62,145 nt of DNA, taken from positions 1 to 62,145 of the forward strand of contig BEHR01000020.1 in assembly GCA_002898555.1 (NCBI GenBank). The letters run 5' to 3'. This document shows, one piece after another, positions 51,030 to 59,045 of the stretch; positions within the stretch are counted from its first letter, which is position 1, and each line of letters starts with the position of its first letter. Position numbers and translations under genes: made by a program. Source of the DNA: a bacterium HR15. Its GTDB lineage: Bacteria > Armatimonadota > Fimbriimonadia > Fimbriimonadales > GBS-DC. The notes below the pieces were generated by a model, which worked only from the letters and a program-made list of their open reading frames with translations, ran no database searches and had not been told where the DNA came from.

Positions 51030-51821
51030 ATGAACCCCTTCCCGGGAATGAATCCGTATTTGGAGCGGTACTGGCGGGATGTGCATGCACGGCTGGTGGT
51101 TTATGCCTGTGATGCTTTACAGGCACAGCTACCCACCGGGCTGGTCGCGCGAATCGAGGAGCGGGTCTATGTGGAGTTTCCCGACGAAAGTGTGCGTTCG
51201 ATTTACCCGGATATTCGGGTTGTGGAACAAACGGGGTCTTCCGGGGGCGGTGTTGCCACTGCCGTGCAGGTTGCCACAGAACCTGTGATCATCGATTTAG
51301 AGCTACTGGAACCAGTGACGGAGACCTATATCGAGATTGTGGAACCCATCAACGGGCGGCTGATCACAGTGATTGAGGTGCTGAGCGCAGCGAATAAAAC
51401 CCCTGGTGAGGGACGAGAGGTCTACTTGCGCAAGCAGCGCGAAATCGTTCGATCGGGCGTCAGCCTGGTGGAGATCGATCTGTTGCGCGCCGGACAGCAT
51501 GTGCTGAACATCCCTGTGTCGGAAATCCCACCCAAGTATCGAACCTACTATTTCGTCTGCGTCATGCGAGGCTGGGAACCGCATCGACGCGAAATTTACC
51601 CCATTTATCTTCAGCAGCCACTGCCCAAGGTCCGTGTCCCGTTGCGACGCAGCGATAGCGACGCCTTACTTGACCTACAGGAGCTAATCAATCGCTGTTA
51701 TGAAAGCGGGCGATATGACCAGTTGATCGATTATAGCCGCGATCCTGAGCCGCCACTTAATCCTGCCGATGCACAATGGTTGCATGAATGGTTGGTGCAG
51801 CAGGGGCGTCGAAGTGTATAA
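51030..51821 (+). CDS. DUF4058 family protein
   Basis: 263 residues opening NPFPGMNPYLERYWRDVHARL, then AQLPTGLVARIEERVYVE, YPDIRVVEQ, TYIEIVEPINGRLITVIEVLSAANK and VEIDLLRAG. The pattern of conserved Asp and Glu with EVLSAANK recalls PD-(D/E)XK-like folds, but no activity is known. The family is often multicopy in Cyanobacteria, Planctomycetota and relatives. TATACT (51018-51023) ends 6 nt before the ATG and there is no SD, so it is likely leaderless. Confidence 0.88.
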   Translation: MNPFPGMNPYLERYWRDVHARLVVYACDALQAQLPTGLVARIEERVYVEFPDESVRSIYPDIRVVEQTGSSGGGVATAVQVATEPVIIDLELLEPVTETYIEIVEPINGRLITVIEVLSAANKTPGEGREVYLRKQREIVRSGVSLVEIDLLRAGQHVLNIPVSEIPPKYRTYYFVCVMRGWEPHRREIYPIYLQQPLPKVRVPLRRSDSDALLDLQELINRCYESGRYDQLIDYSRDPEPPLNPADAQWLHEWLVQQGRRSV

Positions 51822-51843
51822 TAAGCACAAGCCAGGAGGGAGA

Positions 51844-52176
51844 ATGATGGCAACAATTAGAGACTTGCTGGAGCAAGGTGTGTTGATGGGGCTGGGCGCG
51901 GTAGCCCTCACGCGCGAAACGGCTCAACATCTGGTGGACGAGATGATTAAGCGCGGTCAGGCGCAGCGTGAAGAGGCATCGGAGCTGGTGGATAAGTTGG
52001 TCAAGCGAGGTGAACGTGAGCGCGACGCCCTACGCAAACTGATTCGCAGCGAGGTGGAGGACGCGCTCAAGGCGTTGAACTTGCCTACCCGCTCCGAACT
52101 GCGTGCTATCGAGCGCCGACTGGACGCCATCCTGCACCACCTGGAAGGTGGCGCCAAACCAACTGCCGATCAATAG
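51844..52176 (+). CDS. Phasin-like coiled-coil protein
   Basis: 110 residues after GGAGGGAG. The N-terminus DLLEQGVLMGLGAVALTRETAQHLVDEMIKRG and the long charged helix to residue 100 resemble the polyhydroxyalkanoate granule-associated (PhaF/phasin-like) family and similar small proteins that accompany AarF/UbiB genes. It lies 46 nt before a UbiB-type gene and may be co-transcribed. PHA synthesis genes are not visible here. Confidence 0.6.
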   Translation: MMATIRDLLEQGVLMGLGAVALTRETAQHLVDEMIKRGQAQREEASELVDKLVKRGERERDALRKLIRSEVEDALKALNLPTRSELRAIERRLDAILHHLEGGAKPTADQ

Positions 52177-52222
52177 CCCGCCGAGCGTGCCTGAATCGGT
52201 CAGACGGAACTAACCCAGAACG

Positions 52223-53881
52223 ATGCGTCTGTTCGCGCGGCGTGTGCGGAGCCTCCAGCGCTATCGTCAGGTGGTCAGTGTGCTGGCGCGACATGGATTC
52301 GGCTCCGCGTTGGAGTACCTCAGCGTGCATCGGCGGCTCTCGTTGCCCCGCGCGGAACTACAGCCCGATGTAGAGCCGCTCCTTTCACCTGCCGAACATC
52401 TGCGCCTCGCACTGGAGGAACTGGGACCAACCTTTGTTAAGCTGGGACAGGTGCTTAGCACGCGCTCCGACCTGCTGCCGGAACCCTTTATTGAGGAGCT
52501 ACGCAAACTCCAAGACAGCATCACCCCCACCCCATGGGAAGAGATTCGTGCCGTGATGGAACAGGAGCTGGGTCGCCCACCAGAAGAAGTATTTCCATCG
52601 CTGGACCCGAACCCCATCGGTTCCGCCTCACTCTCGCAGGTGCATGCAGCCACCTTGCCCGACGGTACCGAAGTTGCCATCAAGGTACAGCGACCCGGCA
52701 TTCGGGAACTGGTCGAAACCGATCTGGAAATCTTGCACGATCTGGCGGCATTGGCGCAGCGCACGCCCCTGGGCGAACTGTATGATGCAGAAGCCGTCGC
52801 CGAGGATATTGCCTTCACCCTGCTAAACGAACTGGACTTCCGTCGCGAGGGACGCAACGCCGAACAGTTCCGCAAAAACTTTGCACACGAACCGCAGGTG
52901 CATATCCCCCTCATCTACTGGGATTACACCACCTCGCGCATGCTGGTGATGGAGCGACTGCATGGGGTCAAGGTGGATGATGTGGCGGCCTTACGCGCGG
53001 CAGGGCACGACACACACCAAATCGCGCTGGATGCCTCACGCTTGATTATCAAAGAAGTGCTGGAGGATGGTTTCTTCCACGCCGATCCGCATCCGGGCAA
53101 CTATTTGGTGGAATCGGATGGACGCATCGGGGTGCTGGATTTCGGCATGGTGGGCACGCTCAGCGAAGATGACCGCATCCATCTCACTCGTCTCTATGTG
53201 GCGGTCATTCGGCAAGACGCTTACGCGATTCTCAATGTGTTCGCCCGGATGGGCGCACTCTCCTCACGCACCGATCGCCCACGCTTGATCCGCGCGACCG
53301 AACGACTCATCGGCAAATATCGCGGGCGCACCCTTAAAGAAAGTTCCTTTGCCGAGTTCTGGAGCGATCTCACGGAGGTGCTGCGTCAGCACCATGTGCG
53401 TCTGCCGACCAATCTGTGGCTGGTGGGCAAGACGCTGGCGATGCTGGAGGGCATCGGGCGACAACTGGACCCCGATTATGACCTGTTTGCGGTCTCGGAG
53501 CCGTTTGTCAGGCGATTGGCGCGACAGGCATGGCTGCCCCATCTCTCCACACGCGACCTGCTGGAACAGCTCGACACATGGCGATACCTGATGCGTGAGC
53601 TGCCCATTCTGGTGATGCAGTGGCTGCAGGGGGTGGAGCGAGGCAAGGTGCCTGTGGAGGCACAAATTGGTGCATCCCCTGAAACTCTGGATAGACTGGA
53701 CGCGATGATTACGCGCCTCTCGCTTAGCATCCTGGTTGCGGCATTTATCGTGGGGTTAGCCCTGTTGCTGCCTGCCACGCGCGAAATCCCATTCGCGCCC
53801 GCATTGACTTTTCTGGGCTTCCTCGCCGCGGCGCTGCTGGGCGTGTGGTTGCTGATATCGATTCTGCGCCGCCGACATTAG
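52223..53881 (+). CDS. ABC1/AarF/UbiB-family atypical kinase
   Basis: 552 residues. Family-defining motifs are present in order: PTFVKLGQVLSTR (KxGQ, about residues 69-81), IGSASLSQVHAA (Ala-rich loop in place of Gly-rich), VAIKVQRPG, EDIAFTLLNELDFRREGRN, FFHADPHPGN and VLDFGMVG. Two C-terminal TM helices (about 495-550) anchor it. Members support quinone or isoprenoid-lipid biology and have atypical ATPase activity. The true substrate is unknown. Confidence 0.93.
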   Translation: MRLFARRVRSLQRYRQVVSVLARHGFGSALEYLSVHRRLSLPRAELQPDVEPLLSPAEHLRLALEELGPTFVKLGQVLSTRSDLLPEPFIEELRKLQDSITPTPWEEIRAVMEQELGRPPEEVFPSLDPNPIGSASLSQVHAATLPDGTEVAIKVQRPGIRELVETDLEILHDLAALAQRTPLGELYDAEAVAEDIAFTLLNELDFRREGRNAEQFRKNFAHEPQVHIPLIYWDYTTSRMLVMERLHGVKVDDVAALRAAGHDTHQIALDASRLIIKEVLEDGFFHADPHPGNYLVESDGRIGVLDFGMVGTLSEDDRIHLTRLYVAVIRQDAYAILNVFARMGALSSRTDRPRLIRATERLIGKYRGRTLKESSFAEFWSDLTEVLRQHHVRLPTNLWLVGKTLAMLEGIGRQLDPDYDLFAVSEPFVRRLARQAWLPHLSTRDLLEQLDTWRYLMRELPILVMQWLQGVERGKVPVEAQIGASPETLDRLDAMITRLSLSILVAAFIVGLALLLPATREIPFAPALTFLGFLAAALLGVWLLISILRRRH

Positions 53882-53911
53882 AAATAGGTACAATACTATG
53901 GGTGAACACGA

Positions 53912-54133
53912 ATGGCAACCTTTCAAAACGAGGATCGAATGGGGCATTTGCGTACAACCGTGCAAATTGAGCCTGGAGAGCGCGTCGCGCTATGCCGTTG
54001 CTTCCACTCGAAGAACTTCCCTTTCTGCGACGGCACGCATAAACAACACCCAGGCAAAGGACCCGTGATTGTGGAGGCGCTGACAGAGCCGCTGAGCATC
54101 GAAGAAGAGGTTAGCGAGCCAGCCAGTGAGTAG
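53912..54133 (+). CDS. CDGSH-type iron-sulfur protein
   Basis: 73 residues with CRCFHSKNFPFCDGTH, matching the CDGSH [2Fe-2S] signature with three Cys and one His ligand. It probably acts in electron transfer or redox sensing. The ATG at 53912 has no SD and lies 16 nt after TACAAT (53890-53895); the ATG at 53939 has GAGG upstream and would give 64 residues. The acidic tail is EEEVSEPASE. Confidence 0.85.
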   Translation: MATFQNEDRMGHLRTTVQIEPGERVALCRCFHSKNFPFCDGTHKQHPGKGPVIVEALTEPLSIEEEVSEPASE

Positions 54134-54228
54134 GAACAGACCTATGTGTCCGCCCCGCTGAACATGGGGTGTCTTGTTAAACTTGTTGTGCGACAATATG
54201 GGGGCTTAACAGCAGAGCGTGAGACGGT

Positions 54229-55902
54229 ATGAGTACCGATTTGGTGCTGGGGCATTACCGCATCATTCGGGAGATTGCCCGCAGCAATGATGTGGTCTAC
54301 GAGGCGCTCGACACGCGCATCAATCGTCGGGTCGCCATCAAGGAGATGCTGCTCCCCGCGGGTGCAACGGAAAGCGTGCGCCAGGACCGCATCCGTCGCT
54401 TCATGCGCGAGGCACGCGCTGCAGGCTCGCTTGCTCATCCCAATATCGTCACCATCTACGAGACGGAGGAAGAGAACGGACGCTACTTCATCGTGATGGA
54501 GTACCTGGAGGGCGAGAACCTGCGCCAGCGACTCGATCGCGAAGGGGCGCTGCCCCTGGAAGAGGCATGCCGAATTATTCTGCAGGTGTTGGATGGGTTG
54601 AGCCACGCCCATTCCAAAGGGGTAATCCATCGCGACATCAAGCCCGAAAATATCCACCTGCTGCCCGACGGGCGCGTGGTGCTGACCGATTTCGGCATCG
54701 CCCGCCTGAAGTTCGAGCCGAACATCACGATGGACGGGCAGATTTTCGGCACGCCCAGCTACATGTCGCCCGAACAGGTGATGGGTCAGGAAATCGACGA
54801 GCGATCGGACATCTTCTCCGTGGGCGTGGTGTTCTATGAGATGGTGGCGGGGTCCAAGCCCTTCACAGGCGATTCGGTCGTGAGCATCACCTATAACATT
54901 TTGAACACGGATCCGCCTGCGCCGCCCGGCGTGCCCTACGCAATGGAGTGGGTCATCCGCCGCGCGCTGCAGAAAAGCCCGGCGAACCGCTTCCAGAGCG
55001 CGGAGGAGATGAAAAAAGCGATCCAGAACGCGCTGGACAGTCTCAAAATGCCCCCTGTGCTGGCGACGCCGATGGGTCCGACGACTGTGCAACCTGTGCC
55101 TGTACCTGCAGGGGGCTCTGGCATGCCAACCACAGGCTACCCGGCAACGGGCGCCCCTGTTCCGACTCCCTATCCCGCACCCTCGCCACCGCCTGCCACT
55201 TATATTCCACCCCCTCCACCCCCCAAGCCGCTGCTCTCGCCCGCAGCACGCCACTTCTGGGGCACTTTCCTCGCCGTGCTGCTCATCGGCGGTGCGATTC
55301 TGGGTGTGATCGTGATTGGCATCTACGCGGGCATTCGCGCCTATCAGCAATATGAGTTGCAACAACAGGACGAACGCATGGCGCAAGAGTACGAACGCGC
55401 GGAACAGCTTTACCGTCAAGGCAGGTATCTGGATGCAGCGCGTATCTATTACGAGCTCCTCCAGCGAGCGCGGTCGGACAAATGGCGAGACGAGTTCCGC
55501 CACAACCTTGCCAGCTCGCTAACCATGTATGGCAACCAACTCCTGCGCATGGGACGCTACGCCGAGGCGGGGCAAGTCTACACGGAAGCGTTGCAATATA
55601 AGCCACTGTCAGCGACCTATGTGGGGTTGGCACAGGTGGAGCAGGCGCTGGGCAACTTCGAAGGGGCAGTCAACCATTATCTGTCGGCGGCGCAACAGGC
55701 ACGCGGGAGCGACGCACGGAACTACCGGCGCCGAGCTGCTCAAATCCTGCTGCAACTGGGCGAGCAGGCATACAATCGGGGCGACCGCATTGAGGCCCTG
55801 AGCAAGTGGCAACAAGTCATGGAAGTCGCTCCGGGCACTGACGAAGCTGCCGAAGCACGCAAACGCTTTGAACAGGTGCTGGAAGAACCCCTGCGCCGCT
55901 GA
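54229..55902 (+). CDS. Membrane Ser/Thr protein kinase with TPR domain
   Basis: 557 residues: kinase domain (8-270) with VAIKEML Lys, YFIVMEYLEGENL, catalytic HRDIKPEN (about residues 138-145), DFGIARLK and GTPSYMSPEQVMG. The glycine-rich loop is replaced by IREIARSNDVVYEALD, lacking GxGxxG. A Pro-rich linker (about 280-335), one TM helix (about 343-365) and 4-5 TPR-like repeats (380-550) follow, so the TPRs lie outside the membrane. This is the PknB-like layout with a TPR sensor or scaffold. Nearby substrates are not evident. Confidence 0.88.
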   Translation: MSTDLVLGHYRIIREIARSNDVVYEALDTRINRRVAIKEMLLPAGATESVRQDRIRRFMREARAAGSLAHPNIVTIYETEEENGRYFIVMEYLEGENLRQRLDREGALPLEEACRIILQVLDGLSHAHSKGVIHRDIKPENIHLLPDGRVVLTDFGIARLKFEPNITMDGQIFGTPSYMSPEQVMGQEIDERSDIFSVGVVFYEMVAGSKPFTGDSVVSITYNILNTDPPAPPGVPYAMEWVIRRALQKSPANRFQSAEEMKKAIQNALDSLKMPPVLATPMGPTTVQPVPVPAGGSGMPTTGYPATGAPVPTPYPAPSPPPATYIPPPPPPKPLLSPAARHFWGTFLAVLLIGGAILGVIVIGIYAGIRAYQQYELQQQDERMAQEYERAEQLYRQGRYLDAARIYYELLQRARSDKWRDEFRHNLASSLTMYGNQLLRMGRYAEAGQVYTEALQYKPLSATYVGLAQVEQALGNFEGAVNHYLSAAQQARGSDARNYRRRAAQILLQLGEQAYNRGDRIEALSKWQQVMEVAPGTDEAAEARKRFEQVLEEPLRR

Positions 55903-55917
55903 CCAACCCAGCCCGAA

Positions 55918-58842
55918 CTAACAACCAGCCCCGAAGTTGAACAGCACGATAAGCAGGTCGGCATCGTCCACGATGCCGTCGCGATTGAGGTCCTCAGGGA
56001 GGTTGCTTCCGAAGGTGCCGAACACGAACAACACCTGCAGTAAGTCAGCGTCGTCCACACAGCCGTCGCCATTCACATCGCCTGCGCAGCGCAAAGGCGG
56101 GTCAAACTGCACGCCGTCGAGCCACAGCGTGAATCCGCTTCCCCAAGTGTCCGCGTGAATTTCGATAGACTGGATGTTCGCTAACGAGACATTCCCATAA
56201 ACCGTGCGCTGCCAGACACTGTCGCCGCTCAGAGGCACATAGAACTCGCGCCACTGCCCACGCGCTTCGTTGAGCATGTCGTAAGTTGGGCGGAGTTCGA
56301 TGTATCCATCCGACCCGCGCAAGATAATCCACGGCGAACGCTCCTGAAAACCGAGATTGGGATTCACTGCGTAGGCGTAGAAGCGCACACCCGCGACTTG
56401 GCTCAAATCCCAGCGCGCCAATCGGTGTCCTGGGTAAGACACCCATACATCGAAACCACTATCCGTGTCGAGTCGCAGTGACGCTGCTCCTACACGGCGG
56501 CGGATCGAGTCGTTACGAATCTGCGCAGAACCGCTCACGGTTGACGCTGTCCATTGGTTCGCATTATTTTCGGTCATATCAAGGGGCGTGCAAGTAATAA
56601 TCTCGCCGCCCAGCCTTACCTGACGGGGGAAAGTTGCCAGTTCTGTGGCGCCGTTCCAGTATGCCAGGTTCGCCTCTATGATGTCGAGCCACGCATAGTC
56701 GGTGAAGCCGTCCCTTTCGATCTTCAGCAGCAGTAGTCCGTTTGTACCCACCACATCGATGTAGCCGAAAGGGTTCGGTCGCAGGCAGTCGCCGTTGAAA
56801 GCGCACGGAGCAATCTGCGGGTCAATCGGCACATTGGGCAGCACATAGTAGCCGTTGGCGTCGGTCCATCCTTGAAACTTCACCTGATCGGTAATCACCT
56901 GCCCCATATCGGGGCGATCACAGAGCTGATACACGGTGACCCGCGCGTTTGCAAGCGGTTGGTTATCGATGCCGAAGAACTGCATGCGCATCGTCGCAGG
57001 TAGCGAGTAGAGGTACTGCCCATAGTAGCCGCGCGCCGTTTCGTACCAATGGAGCATCGCCCGCGCGCTGTGTTCCGACAGGAAGGGCGAGACCCCGTTC
57101 ATCAAACACTCTACTGGGCTGTAGCTCCGACCATTCACCAGATTCCGCTCCGAGCTAACCACTAACCTATAAATATCGATTAGACCGAGCTGATGCCCCC
57201 ATTCGTGGAGCAGTCCATAATCGATGTCGTCTTCAGGGTGATAATAGCCTGACTGACGCAGGTCGCCGTCAGTTGCGCGATAGCGGAATGGGAACACGGC
57301 GTAGTAGATAGTGTCTATCTCTGGGTCAGGTTCTGCATCGCGGATGGGCTGAAGGATTTCGTAATGCACACGCTTGGGAACGCCGCGCGCCGCGAACAGT
57401 TCGTTGAATCGCTGCATATGGCGATTTAGCCAGTCGATGGCGTCGTCTGTCGAGGCGTAGGTAAGCCCACGCGACCACTCGCGGAAGTTCTCGATGTACG
57501 ACCAGTCGATGTAGCTGAGAAACCCAACCGACTTCGCTGTACGCGCCATGGTGTTGTTCTGCGGGCGGGCATCGCTGAACTCGATGGTGAAGCGAATCTC
57601 GTGGTCGAGGTTATCCCAAACCTGGCTCAAGTTGAACTGACGCTGCTCGCGGGGCGCGAGGTTCAGCATAACCTGCTGCTCCAGCACCTGAATGCTGTCC
57701 ACAAGCCAACGAATGCGTGCCATTCCGCTAATCGGATTTGTGCCCCGATTGCGCACTGTGGCGATATAGGTCACAGTGGAACCGACTGCGGGCCAACGCG
57801 GTGTGTTCGCGTCCTGCCCATGCCCTAACCCTGTCGCAATACTTGTGATGTAGGGGCCGAAGCCCGACGGCTCCTCTATCGCGCTCACCGTGTAGATGGG
57901 GTCATAGCGGGGGAAACGCGGCGTGCGTCCGATGCTTACAACCTGCAGGTCGGTTTCATCGTAGGGAGTGCGAGCTATCGATTCCACTTCGGACGAGAGC
58001 GCGCCATTCTGCAGGCGCACAGCAACAGCATAGTGGTACTGCACGCCGTTGGCCAGATTGGTATCCACATACTCGGTTTGCAAACGGTTCGTAATCACAG
58101 CGATAGGGGTCATGCCCTGAACCGACCTGAACGGCTGAGTCGAGCGGTAGATCTCATACCGTAGGAAGCTAGGATGGTCTACAGGCGACCATGAGACCCA
58201 CACTTGCCGATTGCCTGCAATGACCATCTGGTGATTGGGCGGAAACGGCGGTAAATCGAAACGCAGCCCGTCAATCCAGTATACGAAGCCTGCTCCCCAA
58301 GTATCCGCATGGATTTCTATCCAGCGGATTTGGCTGAGGCTCGGATTGCCGACGCGGGTCACGCGCCAAACTCCGCTGCTCGTGAATGGCACACGGAACT
58401 CGTACCAACGATCGCGCGCTTCGTTCAGGATGTCGTAGTCTGCCTGAATGCGGAAGTAGTCGTTCGGAGTGGTGAAGAGGAGTATCCAGGGCGAGTTGTT
58501 CTGAAAGCCGAGGTTCGGGTTCTCGGTGTACATCCAGAACGCCATTCCACCGCTATTGCTCAGGTTCCAGCTCGCGTTGCGACCAATTGGGGTCAGAATC
58601 CATGTGTCGAAGCCGCCATCGGTAGTGAACCTTAGCGAGGCGTTCCCCACGCGCACGCGGGTCGTATCGTTGACAATAGAGGCAGCGCCCGAGTCGGCGT
58701 TCGCCGCCCATAGATGCGCACTGAACTCTGTGAGCTGGTCGGGGGCAGGAACGATTTGCCCAAAGCTCATTACATAAGCAGTTATGTATCCCACGCACAG
58801 ACACAGACAGGCTCTTGTCAGTCGGCTCCGATGGCACATCAT
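55918..58842 (-). CDS. Exported HExxH metalloprotease-like protein with duplicated module and dockerin-like tail
   Basis: Start at 58842, preceded by AAGGAG; signal peptide residues 1-29. An N-terminal ~190-residue module (VRVGNASLRFTTDGGFDTW ... IEIHADTWGAGFVYWIDG) recurs near the C-terminus (RRVGAASLRLDTDSGFDVW ... IEIHADTWGSGFTLWLDG). Between them are an Fn3-like domain (ISWSPVDHPSFLRYEIYRST region), a CARDB-like domain and LLHEWGHQLGLIDIY near residue 545, an HExxH zinc-protease motif. The end has DVNGDGCVDDAD, DLNRDGIVDDAD and VLFNFGAGC. It probably acts outside the cell on a polysaccharide or protein. Confidence 0.75.
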   Translation of the reverse strand: MMCHRSRLTRACLCLCVGYITAYVMSFGQIVPAPDQLTEFSAHLWAANADSGAASIVNDTTRVRVGNASLRFTTDGGFDTWILTPIGRNASWNLSNSGGMAFWMYTENPNLGFQNNSPWILLFTTPNDYFRIQADYDILNEARDRWYEFRVPFTSSGVWRVTRVGNPSLSQIRWIEIHADTWGAGFVYWIDGLRFDLPPFPPNHQMVIAGNRQVWVSWSPVDHPSFLRYEIYRSTQPFRSVQGMTPIAVITNRLQTEYVDTNLANGVQYHYAVAVRLQNGALSSEVESIARTPYDETDLQVVSIGRTPRFPRYDPIYTVSAIEEPSGFGPYITSIATGLGHGQDANTPRWPAVGSTVTYIATVRNRGTNPISGMARIRWLVDSIQVLEQQVMLNLAPREQRQFNLSQVWDNLDHEIRFTIEFSDARPQNNTMARTAKSVGFLSYIDWSYIENFREWSRGLTYASTDDAIDWLNRHMQRFNELFAARGVPKRVHYEILQPIRDAEPDPEIDTIYYAVFPFRYRATDGDLRQSGYYHPEDDIDYGLLHEWGHQLGLIDIYRLVVSSERNLVNGRSYSPVECLMNGVSPFLSEHSARAMLHWYETARGYYGQYLYSLPATMRMQFFGIDNQPLANARVTVYQLCDRPDMGQVITDQVKFQGWTDANGYYVLPNVPIDPQIAPCAFNGDCLRPNPFGYIDVVGTNGLLLLKIERDGFTDYAWLDIIEANLAYWNGATELATFPRQVRLGGEIITCTPLDMTENNANQWTASTVSGSAQIRNDSIRRRVGAASLRLDTDSGFDVWVSYPGHRLARWDLSQVAGVRFYAYAVNPNLGFQERSPWIILRGSDGYIELRPTYDMLNEARGQWREFYVPLSGDSVWQRTVYGNVSLANIQSIEIHADTWGSGFTLWLDGVQFDPPLRCAGDVNGDGCVDDADLLQVLFVFGTFGSNLPEDLNRDGIVDDADLLIVLFNFGAGC

Positions 58843-59045
58843 TTTGTTCTCCTTCTTTTCTTTTCGACCACCCTCTGCGAAACTCCTACCAGTAATTTCA
58901 CCAGGGGGCATCCCCATGATTACTTAGGCAAGAATACATCCGCCATCAAAGTGTGGTGCTCGCACCCAACTCTTGAAGCGAATGCTGCGCCCCTATGCGG
59001 GCAGGCCTGCCCTATGGGTAGGATAGTCGGATGAAGACACATTTG

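Noticed and set aside
54142-55503. Minus-strand open frame of 453 codons
   Set aside because: It is antisense to the kinase gene, which has intact HRDIKPEN and DFG motifs.
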